Positions 23,301 to 33,901 are shown, counted from the first letter of the stretch. The stretch: DNA of 64,000 nucleotides from Zelopaecilomyces penicillatus (GCA_005765155.1 VCCP01000003.1:3658001-3722000); one strand, 5' to 3'. Made by a program: numbers and translations. The notes: generated from the sequence alone by a model not told the origin.

Positions 23301-23872
23301 CTTGAAAACAGAGCCCCGTGACTCGACCTTTTCAATATATTCTTTCGCCCATGCAAGGTTTTTGCCGATTCGGCGGACGTCGAGACCGTCGAGTAGATCT
23401 CGAATTTGACTAACAGCTTCTTCATCCCATCGCCTAGAGCCAAGTCAGTTGACGTTGCGCATCAAATAATAACCTTGCGTTTAGAAAAACTGCCACAAAA
23501 AAAAAAAAAGTACACCTACTCCGAGAATAATTGCAGGTACGACTTTCGTTTCATATGCCAGTTCAGCACACAATCTGGACAGGTTTCGAGGAAATGTTGC
23601 AGCTTTTCGGAGAATTCGTCAAGCCATTTGCCGGCATATTGCTTGTCGAACCCAAATATCAGACTATTCCAATATGTGATTTTGATTCGTTCTTGTCCCT
23701 GTTCGATTCGACGTCGTTTCTCGTCGGCCGTGATGCGGGATTCTGCATCTTCAATGAATTTGTAATTCTCGTCATCGTCGTCGCTAGTTCGCGGGCAGAG
23801 AAGGTGGCTGCCCACGGGGATCTTCTGGAGTTCCTCGAACCACTTTGCGAGCTCTTCATTGATATCGGCCAT
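17350..23872 (-). CDS. SEN1: Sen1 RNA/DNA helicase (SF1)
   Basis: Five exons on the minus strand: 23872-23520, 23433-19720, 19662-17778, 17709-17494 and 17424-17350. They sum to 6243 nt, 2080 residues, with all phases agreeing. Exons 1-2 hold the large helical Sen1 N-terminal domain. The exon 2/3 junction recreates the Walker A motif QGPPGTGKTKTI (P-loop 1356-1363), which neither exon has alone. DEAA lies near residue 1590, and GDPKQLPPT, TDAFQGRECDIIIFS and RRMNVGLTRAKSSLW follow. A polyglutamine run sits in the C-terminal tail. Exons 4 and 5 add a tail ending in a Pro/Lys/Arg-rich segment (PPRPMKKKKPPNPF), as I recall for fungal Sen1. Stopping at the in-frame TGA at 17769 would lose about 95 residues. 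Sen1 ends non-coding transcription and removes R-loops in the nucleus. Confidence 0.94.
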
Positions 23873-24910
23873 GGTGTTGGTAAAGCCTGGGAGGCGGCAT
23901 AGCTGGAATCAGAGCAGCGATGGGTTTAGGGCAGCTGCAGCGTTGAAGAGCACAAGCAGAATGTGTAGAGAGATTCGTTCTTTGTATTCTTTGTGAAGGA
24001 GGTAAAGTCAAAGAGGAGTTGCGAGAATGCTATGCAGCAGGCTGCCCTGTGCGAGATACAGATTTGGAGGTTCTAAGGCACGATGTGAGGCTCCTGATTG
24101 CCTAAGAAAAAGAGTAAGGGCGGCGGAATTGAGTGTGGAGTTGGAAGTGAATATTAGTGGATGCCGATTCGCTCTAGGTGACAGAACGCGTCAAAGTTAC
24201 AGAGCAAACGCGGCGGTGCCTGGTTACTCCTAGGCTTGCTGGGGTTTAAATTGACAGTGGCAGAAAGGTACCCGATACTTGTGCTATTCATGCTGCACAG
24301 CGCTCTACGCAGTCACACAGCGCTTATCGGGCATTTTAACACCTTGCAATCAAGTACATAGATACGCGGCGTAACACATTCCCACTGCCCCAGCTGTAGT
24401 AGATGGAATTACACTTCACATACCACTCAACTCTGTAATGATGACAGCGATTAGTTTCAACAGCTTGATAACTACCAGTATTTCCTGCTAGAGATATTTC
24501 TTCGGGACGAAAAGAACTTAACTAACGGCTGTGTAATCAATCAAAAGTACAATACTCACGGGGGAAGAAAAATAGCATAGCAAGCCACAGTAGGTAGTTT
24601 TGTTTCCCTCCATCTGAACTTATCTACCTCTTTTATTATTATCCTTCATTGCCACCAACACACATTCTATACTACCTACATGAGCAGTTCTCCTAGACTC
24701 GATCTAGAGTACATAATGTGCTGTTTGTGCTGAAACAGCTACCCAAAGGGTTTGTTCCTTGGTGATACACAACGTCTGGGTACTTCTTAACCCCTAATCC
24801 AAGTGTTGCCTATCTACACAATTCGTCTTGTCTATCATCATTTGCAGTTCTACCCAGATACTCACCACAAAAACAAACCCTCCGAAAAATCCCAGAGGAC
24901 GGTGGATTCT
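23873..24910. other. Intergenic, SEN1 promoter and RID downstream region
   Basis: Lies between the SEN1 start codon and the stop codon of the DNA methyltransferase gene, both on the minus strand. The half near 24300-24900 is AT-leaning. Only short open frames without domains are present. Confidence 0.5.
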
Positions 24911-26863
24911 TCAAGTCAAGTCAATGAAATTGTGCATGTTATTGCCTCGTCGAGTTTGCCACTCGGGACTGATTTCGATAATGTCATCCATCTCAGGGGA
25001 TGATTTAGGGTAGGACGAGTGCCTCGCATTTGTGGAGGCGTCAGAGTCATCGTCGTCAATTATGACAAAATCATCTGCCGAGCCTCGGCCAAGGGTCATG
25101 CCATCCTCTTTTAGCATCCATTCTTCTAGATGCTTATACAATACTTGAACCGTGTTGGGCGGGAAGGCGTTGCCTATTTGTTTTTTGATCCCCGTCTTGT
25201 TTCCTATAAATCTGTGGTGTCTAGGGAACCCCTGGAGGCAGGCGTACTCTCGAAGAGTGTAATCGCGAGTTCCATCTGGATAATATGCCCCTGAGCCGCC
25301 GGTAGTGATGGTTCCTGACAGTCGGTCGGCATCCAGCGGCGGTTTCCGAGGGTTATAATGCTTTGTATCACGAAGGTCATGTAAATCATCGCCTCGCCGA
25401 ATACCGCCAATGGCGCGACGGATAGTGGTGAACGGTTCCAAGCCGCCCACTCCCCTCTCAGAATGAGTGGCATACGGAAAAGGGGGTAGTCCCTCTCCAG
25501 GAGCAGCCGCAATCATGATCAAACGTTTGCGATCTTGTGCCGATCCCCAAGTGCAAAGCCGCACCACTTTCCACCTGACGGAGTACCCGAACTGTGTAAA
25601 GTCCCCAATCAATGTTTGAAGGTAGAGTCGGTGGCGATCCCGTACTATTCCGAATGTCTGTTCCACAGTAATCAACCGGGGCCTTATTTTGTTGATGAGT
25701 TCGTTACATCCAAACAGCGAGAATATGTTCTCGTCGTCATGCGCGGCTTCGCGAGTGTGTGCTGGGGAAAAGTATTGACACGGGGGAGACAGGTGAAGCA
25801 CGTCTGTTCTGAGTCTTCGACCTTGTGAAGCCTGAATGAAGCCATCGATAGACTCTTGAAACAGCTCTGCGTCGCTAAAGTTTGCCTTGTATGTTTCCCA
25901 AACATCTGGGGCCTTGTCGACAGCATATTGAATCTTGAACCCAGCGCTTTGAGCGCCCCTAGAAACACCGCCAGCGCCAGAGAAGGAGTCGAAGAGAGTG
26001 TACTTTTGTCTAGGGCCTCTTTTGAGCGATGTCGTTACTTGAGGACCGTTCCCCATATCAATGTTAACGGCCATATTCGATCCCGCAGCTGGGCACCACG
26101 AGCCTCCTTTGATACGGCCTCCTCTCCATTGAATGCAGAGCGCGTCTTCTGATATCCGATATCGACTTTCTGACGCATCTTGACCTTTCACTCGCTCAAT
26201 CACCTGCTCATCCCGTTTGAGCTTCCGATCCTGCACTGTGAAGTAAATCTTGAGCTTCCAGCGACAAAATAGGGCACCTAAGCGTTCCGCCCGGTGTCGT
26301 TGTCGATCTTTGTTCTGAGTATGGGCTTGCAACGCGCTCATGTCGAAAGAGTGATGGGGGAATGTAGCATTTGTCACAACCAATGTTCGTTTTCGCACAA
26401 TTGATTCCGGACGGACCTCAACAAGTAAAGGCGTGCTCTCCACATCCTGGCCGTACCGATTAATGTGGAGGATCATGCAGACTTCGTTGAGTTTCTTTGG
26501 AAGCATGCCCAAAAGGTTCCGGGTTCTAACAAAAGGAATACCCCTAAGTCTGAAATGTCGACTCCTGTCTTGGACAATGATTTTAACTTTAACAAACTGA
26601 ATATTGTAAGAGCCCATGGTGGTATGATGAACCTCGATCAAATCGTCTGGTTTGATGATGCTTCCTGAAGCTGTTTGAAATCTTCGCATAGGTAACTCTC
26701 CATCTTGAACAAGATCGTTTGCCGCAGATTCTTCGTATGTTAGGTCCACTACATCATCTTCGAATACAAAAATCGAGTCCTGTATCTCATCTTCTCTGCC
26801 AGCAGTACATGTCGACTCTATACTGACGCTTCTTCTCTCTCTTCCAGCCATGGGAAACTCCAT
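24911..26863 (-). CDS. rid: RID/Masc1-like C5-cytosine DNA methyltransferase
   Basis: Single exon, 650 residues. The N-terminal half (about 50-240) resembles the BAH-like region of fungal methyltransferases. The catalytic half has motif I FDSFSGAGG (291-299), motif IV SPPCQ with catalytic Cys about 362, motif VI as EQT (401-403) in place of the usual ENV, motif VIII QDRKR (443-447), motif IX REYACLQGFP and motif X QIGNAFPP (565-570). As I recall, EQT in motif VI is a mark of the Masc1/RID group rather than DIM-2 or Dnmt1. RID is required for repeat-induced point mutation in Neurospora, and its orthologues act in the sexual cycle. All catalytic motifs are intact, so the gene looks functional. 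The tail is acidic, with DDDDSDAS. Confidence 0.92.
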   Translation of the reverse strand: MEFPMAGRERRSVSIESTCTAGREDEIQDSIFVFEDDVVDLTYEESAANDLVQDGELPMRRFQTASGSIIKPDDLIEVHHTTMGSYNIQFVKVKIIVQDRSRHFRLRGIPFVRTRNLLGMLPKKLNEVCMILHINRYGQDVESTPLLVEVRPESIVRKRTLVVTNATFPHHSFDMSALQAHTQNKDRQRHRAERLGALFCRWKLKIYFTVQDRKLKRDEQVIERVKGQDASESRYRISEDALCIQWRGGRIKGGSWCPAAGSNMAVNIDMGNGPQVTTSLKRGPRQKYTLFDSFSGAGGVSRGAQSAGFKIQYAVDKAPDVWETYKANFSDAELFQESIDGFIQASQGRRLRTDVLHLSPPCQYFSPAHTREAAHDDENIFSLFGCNELINKIRPRLITVEQTFGIVRDRHRLYLQTLIGDFTQFGYSVRWKVVRLCTWGSAQDRKRLIMIAAAPGEGLPPFPYATHSERGVGGLEPFTTIRRAIGGIRRGDDLHDLRDTKHYNPRKPPLDADRLSGTITTGGSGAYYPDGTRDYTLREYACLQGFPRHHRFIGNKTGIKKQIGNAFPPNTVQVLYKHLEEWMLKEDGMTLGRGSADDFVIIDDDDSDASTNARHSSYPKSSPEMDDIIEISPEWQTRRGNNMHNFIDLT

Positions 26864-27695
26864 GCTATTTTCGCAAAGACATAGACTCAGTTACAGCTGG
26901 CTTAGCACACAGATCTGATCGAAATTGCCGTGGGCTCTAGGAGTTAAGAGTTGTAACGGTCTTCATGAAGTTGCAGCAGATTGAGCTTCGCTTGTAAAAA
27001 TTCGCCTTTCAAGAAATATCTTAGCCAAAATCAACAAGAGGTATGCGAGAAGTGACACTGTTGACCACAGAAAGCAGGTAATTTTCCAGCGATGTAGAAG
27101 GGAAGCTTGATTTACGAGGGAGAGAAGGCTGGGTTGTTGGAGAAGAGAAGTGAAACTAGGCTGGTGTCGCCCAAAACGGTGAATACACCTCGGTGAAGTG
27201 CCGAGAGTGCGTGCGCAAATATGAGCAGAAGCTGATAGTACGCAGACGAATCCGAGATGAGATCAGGAGCAAGTTAGGCCGAGGTCGTCGACTAGGTGAT
27301 GGGCATTGCAACCGTCAACAGGTGCCCTGGGAGTCTGTCTTCTCTACACCGCATTCATCATCTGGTCACCCCGGGACCAGACGCAGAGCTTTTTACCATC
27401 TCAAGTGAACAGGCAAAAGGCTGTGTGACCACATATCAAGGCTAAGTAAGAAAGAAGTAAGGAGTCGACAAGGTGCTCCCATAGGTGTGTCTATATGGCT
27501 TGATAGCAGCCTCGTTACGAAATACGAACAAACAAATTACTTAACAAGTTCACAAAAAGGTAAATTGCAAATTACCACTGTCTGGAGGTAATTTCTGTCT
27601 TGACACTTTGTGTAATTTGCTGTGGCATCGATGTCATACTATAACTTGCGCAACAGTTATACTCCTGTTACAGTTCCAATCATTCCCAAATCCAA
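26864..27695. other. Intergenic, upstream of RID
   Basis: Holds the RID promoter and the 3' end of the SF1 helicase gene. No gene is recognised. The sequence just upstream of the ATG at 26863 has no obvious start competitor. Confidence 0.5.
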
Positions 27696-30149
27696 CTATA
27701 GCGTAAACACACGATGTTGAGCCATGGCATCGTCCCATATCTGCGAGGTGTATCTCGCTCTCACCTGCCGCACCTGATTTGCTGTCCTGAATGTCATGCC
27801 ATAATGCATTAATATGATCTCGGCCTGTCTGGCCCGCGTAATAGCCACATTCAGGCGTTGTGGGTCGTCCATGAACCCAACCTTGGTCGTCCTCACCATG
27901 TCAAGAAATACTACATCAGCTTGATTTCCCTGAGCCTTGTCAATTGTAACCACCTGTACTCGGTCTTGCCATTCCTGTGGCCATTGTTTGACTTCCGCAT
28001 GATACTGCCGAACTGCGCAGCTGTATGGTGTTTCAATCATGATGGTACCGAGGCGGTCTGGGTCAGAAATGCTGCGAAAGTTGGCATCATTCAACAAAGC
28101 TTTTGCATGTTGAACCAGCCATTTGTGATGTGTTGGGTTCCAGAAGCTTTTGCGCAGGGTTTCTTCACTGCTTTGCTCAAGTCGCACAATAATACGATTC
28201 TCTTCAATCACCTGGCCTGCCCCAAAGCTTTCCATGTGCGCCTTGAGATATAGAGTACTTCTTGGATACATCATCTCCTGGTCAAGCCCTGAAACCATCA
28301 TCCCCTGATAAAATACCTTGGACGATAGACGATGCAAGTTACCGTGTGCTCGATTGTTGACTAAGAGCCTGCTGTTAATGGCACCAGCGGCTTCTGCTCT
28401 CGACATTGTGCTAAAGCGCAACTGGTTGGCAAACGGATTGAATTTGATGCCCTCGCGAGCCGCATCCATCCGGTTGCCACTTTTGACGAATGGCCGAGTT
28501 TGATTCACGTCTCCCGTGAAGATCCATACAATAGGGTCAAAGTACGCCAGAGGGATTAGTGTAGTCAGCTCCCGAGCATGAGGCGCTTCATCAATGAAAA
28601 TCACATCCGGTTTGAACAATTTGGCAAAGCTACCATAAGTGCCCACGGGCGTAGTGGCCACAAAGTCGGTTTGAGCCAACACTGCCTTGTACAACATTGA
28701 AACAAGGTTTCTGAGAGCCCGCCATTCTTCAGTGCTGAGGAACTCTCCACAATCCATTTTATCAAGAAGCTTGGTTAAACTCGGGAAAGCATGGTGTCGG
28801 TGACTTTCGTAATATTCCCATGCAGCTTCATCCAACGTGGGGGCCTTGGTGGCACTTCGCGCTATGTTGGTATGTCGAGCAAGCCCGGCAGCCGCCAAGA
28901 ACTTTTTGGTGAAGTCGGGGCTGGTTTCACCCTCCACGCTGTCCGCAGATGGAGCTTTGTGCAGCTTTTCGCTGCTTCGCATCTCGTAGGGCCAACCGTG
29001 CATCCTAATGACTCTCCTTTTCACTCCTGCGGCCTTGCAGAGATTGAAGTATCGATCCGCTGCGTCGTCAACAGTCTGATTGATGTCCACGAGGAAGAGC
29101 ACTGGGCTGTGCCTCTTCTTCGAACCAGGCCGTCGCCTAGCCTGAATCAATGCGGCCACCACCATGTTCCACTCGGTTTTCCCAGCTCCGGGGCAACCAT
29201 TGAGAAAGTAGAGCCCATTCGGAATTCGGGCAAGACCAGCATATGCTGCGCGATGGTCGGCATTGAATCTCTTGAAACTTTCCAACAACAACTTTGGTAT
29301 GTTGTATTGGGGAAGTGACGGGTGCTTCAGATGAGGAAATTCCTCTTGTAAGTTATAATACACCTTGTGAGCACTGTGGAAGTTAAGGATTGTTTCAAAA
29401 GCAGCCTTTGACTTGGGGCTTGGGCCCCGAGTCTCATCTCTACCTGAAGTCGTCAAGTAGCTGAGAGCTGCTAGCTCAGCCTCGTACGTGAGAGAGAAAG
29501 TCTCCCAGCGTATGGATATTTGTTGACTCTTGTTATCATCAGTGGTAATCTCAGAGAAAGCATCGATAGCACGTGCAGTCTGGAAATGCGACATCAAGTC
29601 CACCTCAACATGCTCTCCATCCGCGTTTTTTGACGACCTTGGCACATCAACTTGAAAAGCGGCACATCTCCTTGCTTCATGGTTTTGAAGTTCATCGACG
29701 TTTTCGAATGGATTCGAAATTCGATGTGCAGGAAGATGAACAAGAGTATAAGTACCATCAGGCTTGACAATGGAGGCTTCTATGTCGATAGTAAAGCGAT
29801 CCGTAGTTGTTGGGAAAGCCGCACCATCGCTCAGGTTTGGGATCCTAACCAGAAACAGCCAAGGCTTAACAAAAGACGTCTTCAGCCCAGGAACAGGAGC
29901 CACCGGCCAAGCTTTGTATAAATCACGTCTCTCGTTCAACTTTTTCAGCGCAGCCGTTTCATTTTCTCTCTCGATGAGGGTGCCCTGCTCGTGGCGCCAG
30001 ACAAATTCCTCCTTGGTATCAAATCTATACACTGGTGTAAGAGGCTGCAAAATGTGAGTGGTCAGCAGATGGTACGGGGAATAAGGAATGATTAGAGATA
30101 TTCCTACATTCTCAGGTATAGTTCGAGCATCGACGTGTGGCAGAGACAT
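27696..30149 (-). CDS. Orphan Upf1-like SF1 helicase
   Basis: Single exon, 817 residues. The first 300 residues match no domain I know. The helicase part has Walker A GCPGAGKT (318-325), motif II DEAP (520-523) where Upf1/Sen1 proteins have DEAA or DEAG, motif III GDVNQTRP (from 546), motif V TIDKAQGNQADVVFLD (from 735) and motif VI RLNVAITRARQ (765-775). This makes it a DNA2/NAM7-class SF1 helicase but not an orthologue of SEN1, UPF1 or DNA2, because it lacks their accessory domains. A spacer of nearly 200 residues separates motifs I and II, where related proteins carry an inserted subdomain. The substrate (RNA or DNA) is unknown. It lies directly upstream of the RID gene on the same strand, with separate promoters (832-nt gap). 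Confidence 0.85.
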   Translation of the reverse strand: MSLPHVDARTIPENVGISLIIPYSPYHLLTTHILQPLTPVYRFDTKEEFVWRHEQGTLIERENETAALKKLNERRDLYKAWPVAPVPGLKTSFVKPWLFLVRIPNLSDGAAFPTTTDRFTIDIEASIVKPDGTYTLVHLPAHRISNPFENVDELQNHEARRCAAFQVDVPRSSKNADGEHVEVDLMSHFQTARAIDAFSEITTDDNKSQQISIRWETFSLTYEAELAALSYLTTSGRDETRGPSPKSKAAFETILNFHSAHKVYYNLQEEFPHLKHPSLPQYNIPKLLLESFKRFNADHRAAYAGLARIPNGLYFLNGCPGAGKTEWNMVVAALIQARRRPGSKKRHSPVLFLVDINQTVDDAADRYFNLCKAAGVKRRVIRMHGWPYEMRSSEKLHKAPSADSVEGETSPDFTKKFLAAAGLARHTNIARSATKAPTLDEAAWEYYESHRHHAFPSLTKLLDKMDCGEFLSTEEWRALRNLVSMLYKAVLAQTDFVATTPVGTYGSFAKLFKPDVIFIDEAPHARELTTLIPLAYFDPIVWIFTGDVNQTRPFVKSGNRMDAAREGIKFNPFANQLRFSTMSRAEAAGAINSRLLVNNRAHGNLHRLSSKVFYQGMMVSGLDQEMMYPRSTLYLKAHMESFGAGQVIEENRIIVRLEQSSEETLRKSFWNPTHHKWLVQHAKALLNDANFRSISDPDRLGTIMIETPYSCAVRQYHAEVKQWPQEWQDRVQVVTIDKAQGNQADVVFLDMVRTTKVGFMDDPQRLNVAITRARQAEIILMHYGMTFRTANQVRQVRARYTSQIWDDAMAQHRVFTL

Positions 30150-31039
30150 GGCGCTGAATACAAGGGATCTGCCAAAGCTTTGAAGTGATGAGGAAGAGAA
30201 CGAAGAATAGAGAATAAAAGAAAGAAGCCACGTTGAAGGTTAAGGTTAGAGGAGAGAGAGGGTTAGTAGGCAGGCAGCTGCCGCTGATTTTGCAGGAATG
30301 AGTGAGCGGAGTGATTCGTTCTGCCACTCGTGACAGCTGCCAGCCAACTCGGCTGTTTGCTCACCTGTGATTCACTTCACTTTTTGTTTTTGGAGAAATC
30401 CGTGCACGGTTTTATTGCAGCATGTCTGGTAGGCACCTCTCTTGAGCGAGTTACCAAAAAGCTACTACTTAGTTGTTAAACATCACTGAGATGGTATTTG
30501 TATAATATAGCCTCACACCCCTTCGAGGCGAGCCCTGCCGTCACAGCAACCTAGTCAGACATGCACACACATAGCTACTGTAGACTCTTGCTCTTCGTAA
30601 AACTATCTATAGTGCTACTTTTTCCAAATAAACTCTTAACAGCAGTGGCACTGAAGTTCTGACTATAGCAGGAAAAGTAGAAACAGCAGCTATTACTAGC
30701 AGTGGCAGCAGATAAGAAACGGCCGAGAATATAACCCTACTTGCTTTTACAAGCACCTGCTGAGCTAGACGAGCCTCGGAAGCAATTCATATCCTTTGAT
30801 TGCCCATTAGCGAATTGGTACAAAGATGTAGTCAATCGCTGGGCCGCATTTTTGATGAACTGTAATGATGCCTTGGTTCACGTGGAGCAAGTACAATAAA
30901 AGGGGAGCTGTGGTGTCTTGCCTATGACTTGCTTTGCGTATCGTGATATTTCGCAGTGTCAACAACATTGTCTTAACATCTTCGTCTCTAATAGTTGGCA
31001 AGGAGTTGATGTGGGTATGGCCCCTTTTATGCAAAGTAT
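30150..31039. other. Intergenic, no gene recognised
   Basis: Between the SF1 helicase start and the POP1 stop. The part next to 30149 is purine-rich on the plus strand (CT-rich upstream on the coding strand), as in fungal promoters. AT-leaning sequence around 30500-30700 has no recognisable coding content. Confidence 0.5.
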
Positions 31040-33901
31040 TCAGACTATCTCCCATCTCGCAATCCACCCCACGTTTTCCCCAGCATTCCTAACAATGCAC
31101 AGTCTCCCCTCCCGTGGGTTGGACCTCACATCTGCTAGGACTTTCTCGAGTGCCAGGCCCCCAATTGCGGCGCCCTGGCCGCTGGCTAGGCAGAAGGAAC
31201 CTGAAGTCACGAAGCCTACTAAATTTGAGGCATCAGGTACTAGCGGGTGATGCCCGCCAATGTCGAGCTGATTGATTGGCGGCGCTGGATATGGTGAGGG
31301 CGGCCCGAGAAGCTCCTTTGCTAACAGGCGTTTTCTAGTTTCAAGATCGATGCCTGCTTCTCCTGAGCTGAGATTCGCTGCAGGGCGCCTAGATGACGCG
31401 TTGGACAGCGACATGTTTGTAGGCGGTGAGACGGAGGACGGGGAAGGAATGCGGGTGAGCCATTGAGAGCGCAGGTCGTGCGGAAGAGAGTTTGCTTCTT
31501 CTTGGGGAGGGATGGTAGCTGGGACTTCGGCGCTTGAGGACTTTGGTATTGTTGGTGGGTTCGGTGGAAGTCGATATATCCTGGCACAAGAGCCAACGAC
31601 GCCCCTTGAGAGCAGGGATATTCGAACACAGATTACAGCGTTTGACGGTATCGGAGGCTGAGCCCTAGGAGAAGGCGACAACAGGCTGATGAATGTAGCT
31701 TTCGAGACTGCTTGTAACAGCTTGAGAGGCCCCTGTGCCGTATCCTTTGGCACTACGGCAAAGTTTTCCTGATCAATATCCATAGAATCCTCAGGATTGC
31801 CCTCTTGTGTAGAGTCTGTTTTCTCGTCCTCGTCCTCCATTAGTTGAGATAGCCCAAACAAGTACTCAAAGTCACACGCCAACCCATCACCAACTTCACC
31901 CTTCCGCCCGGCCCCCAGGTCGAGCGACTTCCACTGTAGCCTCTTGCTCTTCGGCCGCCTTGTCCAATCCCACCTCCTTTTACGTCGCCGATCTGCCTCC
32001 CAGTCGGCACCAGCATCCGTGGCCACAAAGTCGGCCGGGAACCATGGCAGACCGCGCTCAAAAGCAACCTGCATGCTTTCATCGAGGCCTGCGAATCGAG
32101 GGTTACCGCCAGACAGCAGGGGACAATGGACGATGCTATACCACAGTGGGAGTATGCATTTCCATGGGGCCAGAAGAACCCAGGTACCTTGGGCCTGAAT
32201 GCCTGATCCACATCGAGATGCGATAAGGGTGATGGGAATGGGTGGATCAACGCTGCTGGCCTTGAGGAAAACACCTGGTGCGGTTTTGCCTCTTCTCCGA
32301 TTGATGGATTTCTGTGATGGAAGGCAGGATGCCTTGTGTCGAATATCTCGATCAAACAGTGCGGACGGCACCAAGTCTTGTTCTGCTTTCCACTCAGCTA
32401 TCGTGTTCATCAGATCCATGTGCGACTTATCATCTTCCGAACACTCCATCTTTCTAGGAGGATATTTTAACCGGGGATCTTGTGCACAGAAGTTCAATAC
32501 AGAATTGGCGGGCAGAGAAGCCGGGTTAGTCAAGCCCTTTAAAGATTGAAACAACGCTGCGTGTTGGTTCTTGGTATGTCTGTCGGCGGGATGTGGTGTC
32601 AACACCGCCAGCAGCGTTTCGGTTGATGCTGGCCCCGTGAGTTCTATGCTTCCAATCTCGAATCGCAAATCTTCAATGTACAACTGCGGCGTTTCCATCT
32701 TGACCAGACGCAATAGCTCTTTGAAGACCTCCAAGAACGCAGAGGGATGAACCCTCAAAAGTACCCGTCTCAGAATCTTCCTCTCATCCCTGCTCTCATC
32801 AGCACATGATGGTTCAGGATCCCAAACCACCGTCGCGGGACACATTGAACGCCGAATCCCATCCTTTTCTCTGCTTATGACGCCGGACCATGCCCGTGTG
32901 CCTAGCCTCCACTTCTTTCCTCTATCGTTCCAACAGGACTCCTGCCAGATGCCTACTCTCTTGAGGACTCTTGCCATGCCAACCGAATTCCCATGAATGC
33001 CAATGGTGCTCATGTAGCTCATGTCCCACACCAAGGCACCCCTTTCACCCTGGGCTCTATGTGTCGGGCGATATATCTTTTCGTTGGGGGTTGTTGGTAT
33101 CGCGAAGCGCCAGAGAGGGTTCTTGGGCTCCGTCATGCGGGCTCGCTTGGCATGCCATTGATGTGTCGGCAGCCAAGTCTTGTTGATCTGACGTTTCCTA
33201 AACTTGGCTGGCGGTTTAGGGGGTTCGTTGAGCACATTTCGTCTGATTTTGGGTCTTGGCGCTCGTCCCACCACGCCATCATCTTGAGTCTTCTCCTTGC
33301 TTCCGTCTTCTTCAGCAGCGTTTTGATCCCTGTCTTTGTTGGACTTTGCGGCCTCGTCCAGCTTCTTTCGCCTCTTCCTTGCCGCAAGTAAACCCAGCCG
33401 CCTGGCTGTTTGTGCCCGAATTCTTGCCCTCGTTGTCCTGGGCTTCCTCTTCCGTGACTCTACCAATGGAGTATTGTCTTCGTCCATCTCTCTTTTTGCG
33501 CGGGCTCTTAGTCGCTGAGGCACTCGCTTGGGATTGTGACTCGCTGTCCGACGTCGCAGCCCTCGCGGGACTTGCTGAAAAGCCCGGCTGCTGCCAACGG
33601 CCTTGGAGGTGGCCATGCTCTGTTCTAAGGCGCGAATCTCGAATTCGTGGGCGGCCACGAAGGCCACAAGATCCAGTTCGCCATCCTTGAGCGCCGCGTC
33701 GGCTGACTGCGCGAGGATGTTGCGGGCGGCGTGTAATTTGGCGCGTTTCTGTGTGAAGTTGTCACCGCGGACATTCGAGTTTGAGTTGCCTTCCTTTCGT
33801 TTCTTCAAGGCCGCCCCAGATAGCGCACCAGCTGACGAGTTCGGGGCCATAGCAAGGTCAAGCCCGTGGCTCTGGGACTTATTGATTGTGTTTAATTGCA
33901 A
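31040..33901 (-). CDS. POP1: RNase P/MRP subunit Pop1
   Basis: Single exon, 953 residues from the first ATG (33901) or 936 from a second in-frame ATG at 33850, which begins MAPNSSAG and may be the real start. The hallmark Pop1 segment PRGLRRRTASHNPKRVPQRL lies at about 110-130, followed by a very basic region and the TWLPTHQWHAKRARM motif. A POPLD-like region in the second half includes the GCGSGIQAQGTWVLLAPW segment. The C-terminus ends GENVGWIARWEIV, resembling the glycine cleavage T-like fold at the end of Pop1. Pop1 is the largest protein of nuclear RNase P and RNase MRP, needed for tRNA 5'-end maturation and rRNA processing. Length and motifs agree with a complete gene. Confidence 0.92.
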   Translation of the reverse strand: MQLNTINKSQSHGLDLAMAPNSSAGALSGAALKKRKEGNSNSNVRGDNFTQKRAKLHAARNILAQSADAALKDGELDLVAFVAAHEFEIRALEQSMATSKAVGSSRAFQQVPRGLRRRTASHNPKRVPQRLRARAKREMDEDNTPLVESRKRKPRTTRARIRAQTARRLGLLAARKRRKKLDEAAKSNKDRDQNAAEEDGSKEKTQDDGVVGRAPRPKIRRNVLNEPPKPPAKFRKRQINKTWLPTHQWHAKRARMTEPKNPLWRFAIPTTPNEKIYRPTHRAQGERGALVWDMSYMSTIGIHGNSVGMARVLKRVGIWQESCWNDRGKKWRLGTRAWSGVISREKDGIRRSMCPATVVWDPEPSCADESRDERKILRRVLLRVHPSAFLEVFKELLRLVKMETPQLYIEDLRFEIGSIELTGPASTETLLAVLTPHPADRHTKNQHAALFQSLKGLTNPASLPANSVLNFCAQDPRLKYPPRKMECSEDDKSHMDLMNTIAEWKAEQDLVPSALFDRDIRHKASCLPSQKSINRRRGKTAPGVFLKASSVDPPIPITLIASRCGSGIQAQGTWVLLAPWKCILPLWYSIVHCPLLSGGNPRFAGLDESMQVAFERGLPWFPADFVATDAGADWEADRRRKRRWDWTRRPKSKRLQWKSLDLGAGRKGEVGDGLACDFEYLFGLSQLMEDEDEKTDSTQEGNPEDSMDIDQENFAVVPKDTAQGPLKLLQAVSKATFISLLSPSPRAQPPIPSNAVICVRISLLSRGVVGSCARIYRLPPNPPTIPKSSSAEVPATIPPQEEANSLPHDLRSQWLTRIPSPSSVSPPTNMSLSNASSRRPAANLSSGEAGIDLETRKRLLAKELLGPPSPYPAPPINQLDIGGHHPLVPDASNLVGFVTSGSFCLASGQGAAIGGLALEKVLADVRSNPREGRLCIVRNAGENVGWIARWEIV

